A DNA stretch of 64,000 bases from Roseiarcus sp963820795. Lineage in GTDB: Bacteria > Pseudomonadota > Alphaproteobacteria > Rhizobiales > Beijerinckiaceae. Location of the stretch: assembly GCA_963820795.1 (NCBI GenBank), contig CAWGBJ010000026.1, positions 43,126 through 107,125 of the forward strand, written 5' to 3'. Of the stretch, positions 45,968 through 54,142 are shown piece after piece (the first letter of the stretch is position 1; every line of letters starts with the position of its first letter). A model generated the notes under the pieces. The model was not told the DNA's origin and searched no databases. It saw only the letters and a program-made list of their open reading frames with translations. The position numbers and the translations under genes are program-made.

Positions 45968-47517
45968 GACGGTCTTCCATCTGCCGGTTTCGTCGATCTC
46001 TGGCCCATCGCCGCGGTCATAACGGTTTCCTCATTGGCTTCGGCCCGATCGAGGATCGCCATTTGCCGGCCCTCTCTCATCACCAGCACGCGGTCGCTGA
46101 GAACCAGCACCTCGGGCAGGTCCGACGAGATCACGATGACGCCGATGCCCTCTGCCGCGAGTTGGCCGATGATGGCGTGCACCTCCGCCTTGGAGCCGAC
46201 GTCGACGCCGCGCGTCGGCTCGTCGAAAATCAAGACCGAGGGATTGGTGTTGAGCCACTTGCTCAACATGACCTTCTGCTGATTGCCGCCCGACAACTTG
46301 GCGACTTCGAGATCGACCGACGGCGCGCGGATGGCGAGCCGGGTGCGGAAGGCGTCGGCGGTCCGCCGCTCCAGGCCCGTTCGGACGAGTCCGAGGCGAT
46401 TGAGATAACGGCGCAGAACCGGCAAGGTGATATTGGCGAAAATCGCCATCGGGAGAACGAGCCCAAGCTGGCGTCGATCCTCTGAAACATAGGCGATGCC
46501 GAGATTCATGCCATCGCGCGCAGAGCGGACCGTGACGGGTTTGCCGTTGAGGAGAATTGTTCCCGAGGTCGCGGGTTCGATGCCGAAAAGCGCAAGCCCG
46601 ACATCGGTGCGACCCGCCCCGATGAGGCCCGCGAAGCCCAGCACCTCGCCGCGGTGGAGATCGAAGGTCACGCCTTCGAACACGCCGTTGCGGCTGAGAT
46701 TGGTCACCGAGAGGACAAGGTCTTTCCTTGCCGAGCTTGTGGGCGCCTTCGTCAGATCGATCTCGCGGCCGACCATGTCGGCAATTGCACGCTGTGACGT
46801 CGCTTCACGGCGGGTTCGCGTCGAGATCAAGCGCCCGTCGCGAAAGACCGTAACCTTATCGGCGATCTCGAATACCTCTTCCATGCGATGGCTGACAAAG
46901 AGGATGGCGACGCGCTGGCGCTTCAGATCGCGGGCAAGCTTGAACAGCTCCTGGACCTCGTGAGCGGAGAGCGACGCAGTCGGCTCGTCCATGATCAGGA
47001 TGCGAACGTTGAGAGAAATGGCCTTAGCGATTTCGACCGACTGCTGGGCAGCCAATGTCAGTCCGCGCGCCGGATTTCGAACGTCCAGCGCGACGCCGAG
47101 CTCGCCCAGGATCCTTTCAGCGTCGTGAAACATCTGCCGCCATTGGACCACCGCTCCACGGTCTTGATGACTGATGAAAATGTTCTCGGCGACATTGAGA
47201 TCGGGAAACAGCAGAGGCTCTTGATAAATGGCGGCGACGCCCAGGCGCTGCGCCTCGGCGGCGCTGCGAATCGTGACCGGCCGGCCAGCCAGAAGCAGCT
47301 CGCCGCGATCGGGTTGATGCACGCCGGTTATGATCTTGATGAGCGTCGACTTGCCGGCCCCGTTCTCCCCGAGCAGGGCGTGAATCTCGCCAGCGTAAAG
47401 CGCAAGGGAAACGTCATCGAGCGCCTGGGTGGCGTCGAAACGCTTAGAGACGCCGCGAATCTCCAGGACCGGCGCGACGACCGCCGCTCCGTCGGCAAAC
47501 TCCAGCGTCTCGTTCAT
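45964..47517 (-). CDS. CUT2 ABC importer ATPase, two-domain (LsrA/RhaT-like)
   Basis: 517 residues. N-half: Walker A GENGAGKST near residue 54, signature LTLAAQQSVEIAKAI, Walker B ILIMDEPTASLS. C-half: GFAGLIGAGRTDVGLALFG in place of Walker A, LSGGNQQKVMLSKWL, and LIFDEPTRGVDVGSK with the standard catalytic Glu. It starts 5 bases after the upstream SDR gene, so dehydrogenase and importer are one transcript. Confidence 0.94.
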   Translation of the reverse strand: MNETLEFADGAAVVAPVLEIRGVSKRFDATQALDDVSLALYAGEIHALLGENGAGKSTLIKIITGVHQPDRGELLLAGRPVTIRSAAEAQRLGVAAIYQEPLLFPDLNVAENIFISHQDRGAVVQWRQMFHDAERILGELGVALDVRNPARGLTLAAQQSVEIAKAISLNVRILIMDEPTASLSAHEVQELFKLARDLKRQRVAILFVSHRMEEVFEIADKVTVFRDGRLISTRTRREATSQRAIADMVGREIDLTKAPTSSARKDLVLSVTNLSRNGVFEGVTFDLHRGEVLGFAGLIGAGRTDVGLALFGIEPATSGTILLNGKPVTVRSARDGMNLGIAYVSEDRRQLGLVLPMAIFANITLPVLRRYLNRLGLVRTGLERRTADAFRTRLAIRAPSVDLEVAKLSGGNQQKVMLSKWLNTNPSVLIFDEPTRGVDVGSKAEVHAIIGQLAAEGIGVIVISSDLPEVLVLSDRVLVMREGRQMAILDRAEANEETVMTAAMGQRSTKPADGRPS

Positions 47518-47522
47518 GTCCG

Positions 47523-48269
47523 TCAGCGTCCGCCCGTCACGTCGATGATCGCGCCCGTGACATAGGAGGATGCGTCGCTCAAGAGCCAGACGATCGCCTC
47601 GGCGATTTCATTCGCTGTTCCCGGCCGCCCGAGCGGAGTCGACGCGCCGATCTTGTAAGGCCTCTCCGGCTCGCCGTAGGCGGCATGAATTTCCGTTTCG
47701 ATGACGCCGGGACGGATCGAGTTGACGCGCACGCCCTCGCGGCCCAATTCTTTCGACAAGCCCAGCGCCATGGCGTCGACGGCAGCCTTTGAGCCGGCAT
47801 AGTCGACATAGGTGTCGGGCGCGCCTATCCGCGCGGCGACCGAAGAGATCAAGACGATCGAGCCGCCTTTGCCGCCGCGGCTTTTGTTCATGCGTCGCGC
47901 GGCTTCGCGCGCCACCAGATAGGCGCCGAGCACATTCACATCAAAGACCTGCCGCATGCGCTCGACGCTCATGTCGACAAGGCGCGACGAGGTCGCCGCG
48001 ACGCCGGCATTGACGACAACGCCGTCGAGAGGCCCGAGCGCCTTTGTCGTCGCCTCGAACATGGCGATGACATCGCTCTCGCGCGACACGTCCCCCGCCG
48101 CCGCGATCGCCCTCGCGCCCGAACGCTCCGCCTCGGCGACGACCGACTGCGCGGCCGCGCTATCCTTCAGGTAATTGACGCCGACCGACCAGCCGCGCTG
48201 CGCCGCAAGAAGACAAGCCGCTCGCCCGATGCCGCGCGATCCGCCGGTAACGAGAATGGTTTTGGACAT
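47523..48269 (-). CDS. SDR-family dehydrogenase
   Basis: 248 residues from ATG 48269. TGGSRGIGRA near residue 8, VVNAGVAAT near 88, catalytic ISSVAARIG and YAGSKAAVDAM, and the C-terminal YVTGAIIDVTGG expected of FabG-like SDRs. Five bases separate it from the importer ATPase. Upstream is a 500-base gap containing a remnant gene on the other strand. Likely oxidises the imported sugar. Confidence 0.93.
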   Translation of the reverse strand: MSKTILVTGGSRGIGRAACLLAAQRGWSVGVNYLKDSAAAQSVVAEAERSGARAIAAAGDVSRESDVIAMFEATTKALGPLDGVVVNAGVAATSSRLVDMSVERMRQVFDVNVLGAYLVAREAARRMNKSRGGKGGSIVLISSVAARIGAPDTYVDYAGSKAAVDAMALGLSKELGREGVRVNSIRPGVIETEIHAAYGEPERPYKIGASTPLGRPGTANEIAEAIVWLLSDASSYVTGAIIDVTGGR

Positions 48270-48769
48270 GGCGCTCGACTCTCTACCCGGAGCGATTGAA
48301 GCCGCTATCGAGCTCCACGCGACAAGATTGGCGCCGTCGCAAAACTTTTGCAACGCCAATGCCGGCCGAAGAAGCGTGGTTGGGGTTGATCCCCTGCGTG
48401 CCGAGCGCTGGCAGGCGATCACCCGCTTGCTGAAGCAGGCGATCGGCGCGCGCGCCCCGATGTTGCGGGATGTGGAGGCGAGGCGGCAAACGGAGATCGA
48501 CGTCGTCAATGGAGCGATCGTCGAGGCGGCATTCTGTGCCGGCGCCGTTCAACGGCGCAATGGTCTGGATGATCAAGAGCCCGCAGCCCAGGTGCCTGGC
48601 GCGCCGACTGTAACGCCCGTCGCCCGCAAGCGGCTTTCTCAAGGATTTCTACGGGCCAGCCCTGCGAATGCCGCCGATCTCGACCTTATCGGTCTGTTGG
48701 CCACGCCGCCGCTATGGCTTCCGTCGGCCGCGAGGGCGATGACGTTGGGTCAGCCGTCGCCGCAGCGGC
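48270..48769. other. Gap with a degraded gene
   Basis: 500 bases separate two leftward SDR genes that would otherwise read as one operon. The only protein-like sequence is the plus-strand ketopantoate-reductase-like remnant at 48407-48613. The rest shows open frames without similarity I recognise. Confidence 0.5.
48407..48613 (+). pseudogene. Remnant of a ketopantoate reductase-like (ApbA/PanE) C-terminal domain
   Basis: The frame reads RWQAITRLLKQAIGARAPML then RDVEARRQTEIDVVNGAIVE, which matches the helical C-terminal domain of ApbA/PanE proteins (M-x-x-D-x-x-x-x-R-x-TEID-x-x-NG). Near 48535 the frame shifts by +1 into VPAPFNGAMVWMIKS, the next conserved block (tPxN), and ends at TAA 48611. 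No Rossmann N-terminal half is present upstream. It lies antisense to the SDR operons, so it is probably left over from an insertion or deletion. Confidence 0.65.
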
Positions 48770-49549
48770 TTACTCGGCCGCGGGAGTTTGCAACCAGGCC
48801 GGCGCGTGCGGAATCCCCTGCACGGTCCAGCCGCCGTCGGCGATGATGGTCTGGCCAGTCACGTAGGAAGCTTCGTCGCCGGCGAGATAGCGCACGACGC
48901 TGGCGATTTCCTGCGTCGCGGCCAAGCGCTTCATCGGCACGCGCGCAACCATCCAATCCTCTTGCAACGACCCGTCGGCCAACCCCTGCTCGATCAATTT
49001 CGTTCGGGTAAAGCCCGGCGCGACGGCGTTGACCCGGATGCCCGCCGAGGCCACCTCGAGCGCCAGCGCCCGGGTGAGGCCGAGTATCCCGGCTTTTGCG
49101 GCGCAATATGCGCTGCGTCCGGGCAAACCGACAAAAGCGGCAGCCGACGCGATGCTAACGATCGCGCCGCCATTGCCGCGCGCCGCCATGCGAGGCACCG
49201 CTTCGGACGCGCAGAGAAAGCAGCCGTTGAGATGGGCGGCCACGACCGCCGACCATTCAGCAAAAGATATTTTGCCGACAAGGCCGACGCGCTGAATGCC
49301 GGCGTTGTTGACGAGGATGTCGATCCGGCCGGTTTTCGCATCGATCGCCTCGAACGCCTCAGCAACGCGGGCCGGATCGGTTACATCGGCTTCGAGATAA
49401 ACAATATCGGCGCGCGGCTCGGAAGCCGGCGCCTTGTCGAGAGAGAAGACCTTGGCTCCGTCAGCGAGCAACCTTCCGGCGATCGCATCGCCGATTCCGC
49501 GCGCGGCGCCGGTCACGACGGCTACGCGCCCAGCCAGCGAATTGGGCAT
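48770..49549 (-). CDS. SDR-family dehydrogenase
   Basis: 259 residues from ATG 49549. TGAARGIGDA near residue 14, LVNNAGIQ near 80, catalytic SIASAAAF and YCAAKAGILGL, C-terminus YVTGQTIIADGGW. It ends with a tail HAPAWLQTPAAE. It starts 33 bases after the end of the next SDR gene upstream. Two adjacent SDRs may catalyse successive oxidations, for example sugar to lactone and a later keto acid step. Confidence 0.93.
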   Translation of the reverse strand: MPNSLAGRVAVVTGAARGIGDAIAGRLLADGAKVFSLDKAPASEPRADIVYLEADVTDPARVAEAFEAIDAKTGRIDILVNNAGIQRVGLVGKISFAEWSAVVAAHLNGCFLCASEAVPRMAARGNGGAIVSIASAAAFVGLPGRSAYCAAKAGILGLTRALALEVASAGIRVNAVAPGFTRTKLIEQGLADGSLQEDWMVARVPMKRLAATQEIASVVRYLAGDEASYVTGQTIIADGGWTVQGIPHAPAWLQTPAAE

Positions 49550-49581
49550 GGGCTCACCCTCCACCTCTTGGGTCCACTCCC

Positions 49582-50349
49582 TCAATACATCAGCCAGCCG
49601 CCGCTGACGTTGATGGTCGCGCCGGTGACGTAGCCGGCATGCTCGGAAGCGAGAAAAAGCACGGCGCCCGCAAGTTCCGACGGCGCCGCCATGCGTCCAA
49701 GCGGAATGGAAGCGACCGTCCCCGCCAACTGCTCGTCGGTCATCCCGCTGCGCATCATCGCGGTATCCGCGGCGCCGGGTGAGACCGCATTGACGGTGAT
49801 GTTGTCCTTCGCCAACGAACGAGCGAGTCCCCGCGTCATCGAGACAATGCCGCCCTTTGTCGCGGCGTATGCCACCGACCCGCCGAAGCCGCCGCTCCAC
49901 CACCCTTGCGAGGTGAAGTTGATGATCCGCCCGCCCCGCCCCTGCTGTCGAAGGACCCGCGCCGCGGCCTGATTGAGGAAGAATGTCGACTTGAGATTGA
50001 TGTCGTGCTGGAAATCCCAGTCGGCCTCGGAAACGTCATCGACGCTCGCGCGGCGCACGAGGACCGCTGCCGCGCAGACGAGGACGTCGAGGCCGCCTAG
50101 CGTGCTGACAACGCTTTCGATGAGTTTGGGGTGACCAGCGACGGGGCGCAGGTCGGCGGCTAACGGCAGATGCGGCCCGCCCTCCATATCGGCGACGACC
50201 GCCCTCACCTTATCTTCGTCAAGATCGACCACCGCTACCCGCGACCCCGCCGCGCCAAAGGCTCGCGCGACTTCGCGCCCGATCCCCCCGGCTCCGCCGG
50301 TGAGCAGAACGCGCTTGCCGTCAAGGCCCGACGCCAGATTCCACGTCAT
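49582..50349 (-). CDS. SDR-family dehydrogenase
   Basis: 255 residues. TGGAGGIGREVA near residue 17, LVCAAAVL in place of the usual NNAG, FTSQGWWSGG and YAATKGGIVSM, C-terminus YVTGATINVSGGW. The changed NNAG (CAAA) is atypical. ATG 50349 overlaps the stop of the EthD-like gene by 4 bases, tying it to the operon starting at 52072. Confidence 0.92.
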   Translation of the reverse strand: MTWNLASGLDGKRVLLTGGAGGIGREVARAFGAAGSRVAVVDLDEDKVRAVVADMEGGPHLPLAADLRPVAGHPKLIESVVSTLGGLDVLVCAAAVLVRRASVDDVSEADWDFQHDINLKSTFFLNQAAARVLRQQGRGGRIINFTSQGWWSGGFGGSVAYAATKGGIVSMTRGLARSLAKDNITVNAVSPGAADTAMMRSGMTDEQLAGTVASIPLGRMAAPSELAGAVLFLASEHAGYVTGATINVSGGWLMY

Positions 50350-50687
50350 GGCCGGCTCGCTTCGACGGACGGCAGAGCGCCCGGCGATTCCTCAATGTAG
50401 CAGGAATGAGCGTCGCCGATGAATTTCGCGCGATCCTCGACCAGCATTTCGCGAAACGGGTCGGTCGCGAAGGCGCGGTCGGCGTCGGAGATGCTGTCGA
50501 ACCAGGTCTCGCCCACGCCATCCCACCGAGCTTCATCCGGCACGCAGCGATCGACGCGGCTGAAACGCAGCCCGCGCAACCCCGGAAGCTGGCGCACGAT
50601 CTCTGCATGGCGTCCGGTCCAATGCGAGAAGAATTCCTGCGGGGTGAGGCCCGCCTTGCGACGGATGAAACTGACGCGCCTGATCAT
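50346..50687 (-). CDS. EthD-domain (dimeric alpha-beta barrel) protein
   Basis: About 113 residues from ATG 50687; a TTG at 50705 overlapping the previous stop is an alternative. IRRVSFIRRKAGLTPQEFFS, HWTGRHAEIVRQLPGLRG and FATDPFREML fit the EthD family, small proteins that sit in degradation clusters and in a few cases act as decarboxylases or cyclases. The role is unproven. It lies between the VOC-fold protein and an SDR with overlap on the downstream side. Confidence 0.8.
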   Translation of the reverse strand: MIRRVSFIRRKAGLTPQEFFSHWTGRHAEIVRQLPGLRGLRFSRVDRCVPDEARWDGVGETWFDSISDADRAFATDPFREMLVEDRAKFIGDAHSCYIEESPGALPSVEASRP

Positions 50688-50701
50688 GTTCGATAAAGTC
50701 C

Positions 50702-51190
50702 TCAAATGCGCGCCGGCCGCTGGAACAGCTCAAGGGTGATGCCGTCGTGGATCCGCAGATAGGCAACGCGGGCGCCGGCGTTGGGGCCGCCATCAACCTC
50801 GATCGGACCCTCGCGGCTCACCGGCTTGGCGCCGCAGTCGACCGCATGTTTCCACGCGAAACCGGCGTCTTCCACTGCAAGGCAAAGATGGATATTGCCT
50901 GGATTTGCGGTTGTCTCCGGATTGCCGCGCTTCTCCGGCGCTTCATAATCCAGTAGTTCCAGGATCACCCCACCCGGCAGCTCGACGAACGCTCCCTTGA
51001 TCGAGACGCCGGGGATGCCGATGATTTTCGACAGATACGGCCGGTTGAGCCGCTCGCGCCAGAGTGCGGGAACACCAAGGAAGCCTTCCCAGAACGCCAG
51101 CGCGTCGTCAATGCTGGCGACGCTCATGCCGATATGATGGACTGCGGAAGCGGTCGCGATCGCTCCCGTCGGACTCGCTGTGTTGGCCAA
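50702..51190 (-). CDS. VOC (glyoxalase/dioxygenase-fold) superfamily protein
   Basis: 162 residues. Two paired beta-alpha-beta-beta-beta modules begin VHHIGMSVASIDDALAFWEG and IHLCLAVEDAGFAWKHAV, with candidate metal ligands His 19 (HHIG), Glu (VILELLDYE), His (NIHLCL) and Glu (ITLELFQRP). The pattern fits methylmalonyl-CoA epimerase/glyoxalase-like enzymes. Beside an amidohydrolase and SDRs it may isomerise or epimerise a sugar-acid intermediate. 12 bases separate it from the amidohydrolase. Confidence 0.85.
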   Translation of the reverse strand: MANTASPTGAIATASAVHHIGMSVASIDDALAFWEGFLGVPALWRERLNRPYLSKIIGIPGVSIKGAFVELPGGVILELLDYEAPEKRGNPETTANPGNIHLCLAVEDAGFAWKHAVDCGAKPVSREGPIEVDGGPNAGARVAYLRIHDGITLELFQRPARI

Positions 51191-51202
51191 AGCCCTTCTC
51201 CA

Positions 51203-52072
51203 TCAGATCCTGAAAAGTCTTTCGGCATTGCGCGAGAACATCGCGACCTGCTCATCCCGCGAGAAGCCTGAGATGATCCTCGCATAGGCGTTGATCAGGT
51301 CGGGATAGGAGCTGAACATCCGATCAACCGGCCAGTTGGTGCCAAAAACGACGCGGTCCACGCCAAAAGCGTCAATGCTGCCGAGCACCCAGGGGCGCAA
51401 CGATTCGACGGTCCATCGACGATCCATCATGCCGAGGCCCGAAATTTTCATTACGACGTTGTCCGCTTTCGCCAGAGCGCGCATCGCCGTCGACCAGCGC
51501 TTGAGGTACGCCTCGTCACGCGCCTCGGGGATCGCGCAGTGATCGACGCAGATCATCGTGTCCGGAAAGGCTGCGGCGAGGTCGACGAGATCGTCGAAAA
51601 ACTGGATGCGCGTATCGATGCACGAGACCAGATTATGTCGCTTCAGGTGTTTGAAGCCCGCGCGCCAGGCGCTGTCGACGAGATAGCGCCCGTTGCCGAA
51701 ATCCCTGATTCCGCGCACGTTCGCGTAATGCATGTGGCGGCCGAGCACCTCTTCGGCGTCAGGCTCAGAAAGGTGGCATTCGGCGACGATGCCATGCGGA
51801 TAACCAGTCCTGTCGGCGAAAGCCTGAAGCCACTTCGTCTCGTTGACGGGGTCCGGAACGCCCAGCGCCGCCTGGACGTGCACCGCCTTCGGCACATTCG
51901 AGAAGCGGATCTCGGCGATGTAGTCCTCGATCCAATAGTGCTGCGCCTTGAGCGCGTCGATGTTGCCAAGAAAGCCATGGATGGAGTCGGGCTCGAGCCA
52001 CGAATAGCGCAGTTCCGGGCGCTTCAGGTCATGGAGGTGAAAATGGGTGTCGACGAAGGGAACTTCGGCCAT
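51203..52072 (-). CDS. Amidohydrolase-2 family hydrolase (fuconolactonase-like)
   Basis: 289 residues, TIM-barrel metal-dependent hydrolase. VDTHFHLHDLKRPELRYSW opens with the HxH metal motif (His 10 and 12). ICVDHCAIPEA supplies a later His, and FGTNWPVDRM the C-terminal Asp region. This resembles the COG3618 group that contains L-fuconolactonase and L-rhamnono-lactonase. First gene of the leftward operon that continues with VOC, EthD and SDRs, so a dehydrogenase/lactonase route for a 6-deoxysugar is likely. Facing it, 412 bases away, is a second such operon. Confidence 0.88.
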   Translation of the reverse strand: MAEVPFVDTHFHLHDLKRPELRYSWLEPDSIHGFLGNIDALKAQHYWIEDYIAEIRFSNVPKAVHVQAALGVPDPVNETKWLQAFADRTGYPHGIVAECHLSEPDAEEVLGRHMHYANVRGIRDFGNGRYLVDSAWRAGFKHLKRHNLVSCIDTRIQFFDDLVDLAAAFPDTMICVDHCAIPEARDEAYLKRWSTAMRALAKADNVVMKISGLGMMDRRWTVESLRPWVLGSIDAFGVDRVVFGTNWPVDRMFSSYPDLINAYARIISGFSRDEQVAMFSRNAERLFRI

Positions 52073-52484
52073 TCCGGCGTGTCCTCCCAGGAGCGGCTGT
52101 CACCGTCGCAGCCCGTGTTGAGCGCTTCCGTCTATCGCCCTGCGAAGCGGCAGACGCCGTCTCGATGTTTGGCGGAAGCAAAGACTTATTTTCGCGATCC
52201 ATAGCCGAGCGGCCGCGCCCGCGCAACAATGAGCGCGGACAGATCGGCGGGCTCCGCCTGCGCGCACGGCCTGATTGTTCGCGTTCGCCCATGATCGAGA
52301 CGCCAGGTCAAAATAGGCTTGCAGGCGTCGACAATGTCTCAATATAGTTTGGGTTCCAAGGATGAAGCTTGCCGTCGGCAAGCGATGGCGGGAGCGGCGC
52401 ATCAAGGCGGCCTGGTGGGGGAGAACGCGGAAACGCGCTCGCCGGGGTGCTCGATCCGCCGTGCGAGAAGAAGGCGTTTCGCGG
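52073..52484. promoter_or_regulatory. Divergent promoter region between two sugar-oxidation operons
   Basis: About 410 bases between the amidohydrolase start (leftward) and the SDR start (rightward), presumably carrying both promoters. It is less G+C-rich near 52185-52235 and 52310-52360. A loose inverted pair, CGCAACAAT near 52222 and ATTGTTCGCG near 52274, was noticed but is imperfect. No -35/-10 pair is convincing. The rightward SDR frame is open to an ATG at 52362. Confidence 0.4.
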
Positions 52485-53234
52485 ATGAGCCCGCCGTCGC
52501 AACGACGTCGTGGAATCGTGACCGGCGCTGGCAGCGGCATCGGCAAGGCCGCCGTCCGCAGGATGTTGCGCCAGGGCGTCGAGGTGCTCGCAATCGACAT
52601 CAATCGCGGCAACCTCAGCCAACTCGAAAACGCCGGCTGCGAAACTATCGTCGCCGACATCACCGATCCCGAGGTTCGGGCGGGAGTGGCCGATTGGGCC
52701 GATGGCGCGCACTATCTGGTCAATTCTGCCGGCGTCATCATGATCAAGCCGATCTTCGAGGTGACGGTAGAGGACTGGCGCCGCGTGCAGGCCGTCAACG
52801 CCGAGGCGACGTTCTTCCTTTGCCAGCAGATCGGGCCACGGCTCAGCCCGGGGGGCGCGATCGTCAACTTGTCGTCGAGTTCGGCCAAGTTCGCGACGAC
52901 CGTCGAGGTGGCGGCCTATGCCGCATCCAAGACGACGATTCTCTCCATCACGCGTTCCTTCGCCTATGCCCTCGCCTCGCGGCCGGTAAGGGTGAACGCC
53001 ATCCTGCCTGGCATTGTCGATACACCGATGCAGGAGGAGGTGCTGGAGAGAGTGGCGCCGATGCGCGGCCTCACGACGCAGGAACTGCACAATGCGCGAA
53101 CCAAACTTGTGCCGCTCGGACGCGGCTCATCGGCAGATGAATGCGCCGGGCTGATTTGGTTCCTGCTGTCCGACGAAGCCGCCTACATGACGGGGCAGGC
53201 GATCAATTTCACTGGCGGCCTGGTGACCTGGTGA
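52485..53234 (+). CDS. SDR-family dehydrogenase
   Basis: About 249 residues from ATG 52485; a GTG at 52461 and an ATG at 52362 are in frame. GIVTGAGSGIGKAAVRRM near residue 10, LVNSAGVIM near 80, NLSSSSAKF with the catalytic Ser, YAASKTTILSI, and YMTGQAINFTGG. First gene of the operon followed by SMP-30, a dehydratase and a CUT2 importer. Most likely the sugar 1-dehydrogenase giving the lactone. Confidence 0.9.
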   Translation: MSPPSQRRRGIVTGAGSGIGKAAVRRMLRQGVEVLAIDINRGNLSQLENAGCETIVADITDPEVRAGVADWADGAHYLVNSAGVIMIKPIFEVTVEDWRRVQAVNAEATFFLCQQIGPRLSPGGAIVNLSSSSAKFATTVEVAAYAASKTTILSITRSFAYALASRPVRVNAILPGIVDTPMQEEVLERVAPMRGLTTQELHNARTKLVPLGRGSSADECAGLIWFLLSDEAAYMTGQAINFTGGLVTW

Positions 53235-53252
53235 CGTGAAAGGGAGGAGACT

Positions 53253-54131
53253 ATGAAAAAGCCGATCACAGTCTGCACGGGCGGCCTCGGCCACCCCGAG
53301 GGTCCCTACGAGCTCGACGACGGCCGCGTCATCTACGCGAACACTTACTTGAGCGAGATCGGGCTGTGGGACCCGAAGACCGGGAAGGCGGGCGTCTACG
53401 CCAACGTCGGCGGCGGACCAAACGCCTGCATGCTTGGAAGCGACGGCTGCGTCTATTCCACGCAAACTCCTAACGTCGGCGCCTGGTCCGCTCCGGTCCA
53501 CCGACCGCCGTCAATCCAGAAGACCAGCCCCTCCGGAAAAGTCGAGATCCTCGTCACCGAGGCGGATGGCGTGAAGTTCGACGGACCCAACGACTTGGCG
53601 TTCGGGCCTGACGGGCGCCTCTACTTCACCGATTCGGGCGATTGGGCGCCCGATACGAAGCCGCATCCCGGGCGCATCGTTGTCGTCGAGACGAGTGGCA
53701 AAGCGAGCGTGCTCGAAGAGCTTGACCATGTCTATCCCAACGGCATCGTCGTTGAACCCGACGGCTCGGTCGTCTGGGTCGAATCCTACACCTTGAGGGT
53801 CGTGCGGCGCAGGCCTGACGGCGGCAAACAGGTCATCCATACGATGCCGGAGGGGCACATTCCCGATGGTTTGAAAATCGACGCCGAAGGCAGCTTCTGG
53901 ATCACCGCCGTTGCCGCCGGCGGCCTCGACGTGATCGACAAGAACGGCAAGCCGTTGCATTTCCTCGAGACCGGCGGCACGATCCTCAACTGCGTGTTTG
54001 GCAAGGGCGGCGCGCTCTACTGCTGCGACATGGGACCGTTCGACGTCACCGGCGCGGCCATGACCGGCAGGCTGATCAAGGTCAACGTTGGCGTCGAAGG
54101 CATGCCGCTGTTCCGCGGCGCGATCGGTTAA
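53253..54131 (+). CDS. SMP-30/gluconolactonase-family lactonase
   Basis: 292 residues, six-bladed beta-propeller. Divalent-metal ligands of the family are visible: Glu in HPEGPYEL near residue 16, Asn in FDGPNDLAFGPDG near 110, Asn in VYPNGIVVEPDG near 165 and Asp in IPDGLKIDAEG near 205. Such enzymes hydrolyse sugar lactones to aldonic acids. GGGAGGA lies before ATG 53253, 18 bases after the SDR. Second step of the inferred pathway. Confidence 0.92.
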   Translation: MKKPITVCTGGLGHPEGPYELDDGRVIYANTYLSEIGLWDPKTGKAGVYANVGGGPNACMLGSDGCVYSTQTPNVGAWSAPVHRPPSIQKTSPSGKVEILVTEADGVKFDGPNDLAFGPDGRLYFTDSGDWAPDTKPHPGRIVVVETSGKASVLEELDHVYPNGIVVEPDGSVVWVESYTLRVVRRRPDGGKQVIHTMPEGHIPDGLKIDAEGSFWITAVAAGGLDVIDKNGKPLHFLETGGTILNCVFGKGGALYCCDMGPFDVTGAAMTGRLIKVNVGVEGMPLFRGAIG

Positions 54132-54142
54132 GGATTTTGACA

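Noticed and set aside
52222..52284. Inverted CAACAAT/ATTGTT pair as an operator in the divergent region
   Set aside because: Arms match poorly, the spacing is long, and no regulator gene is adjacent.
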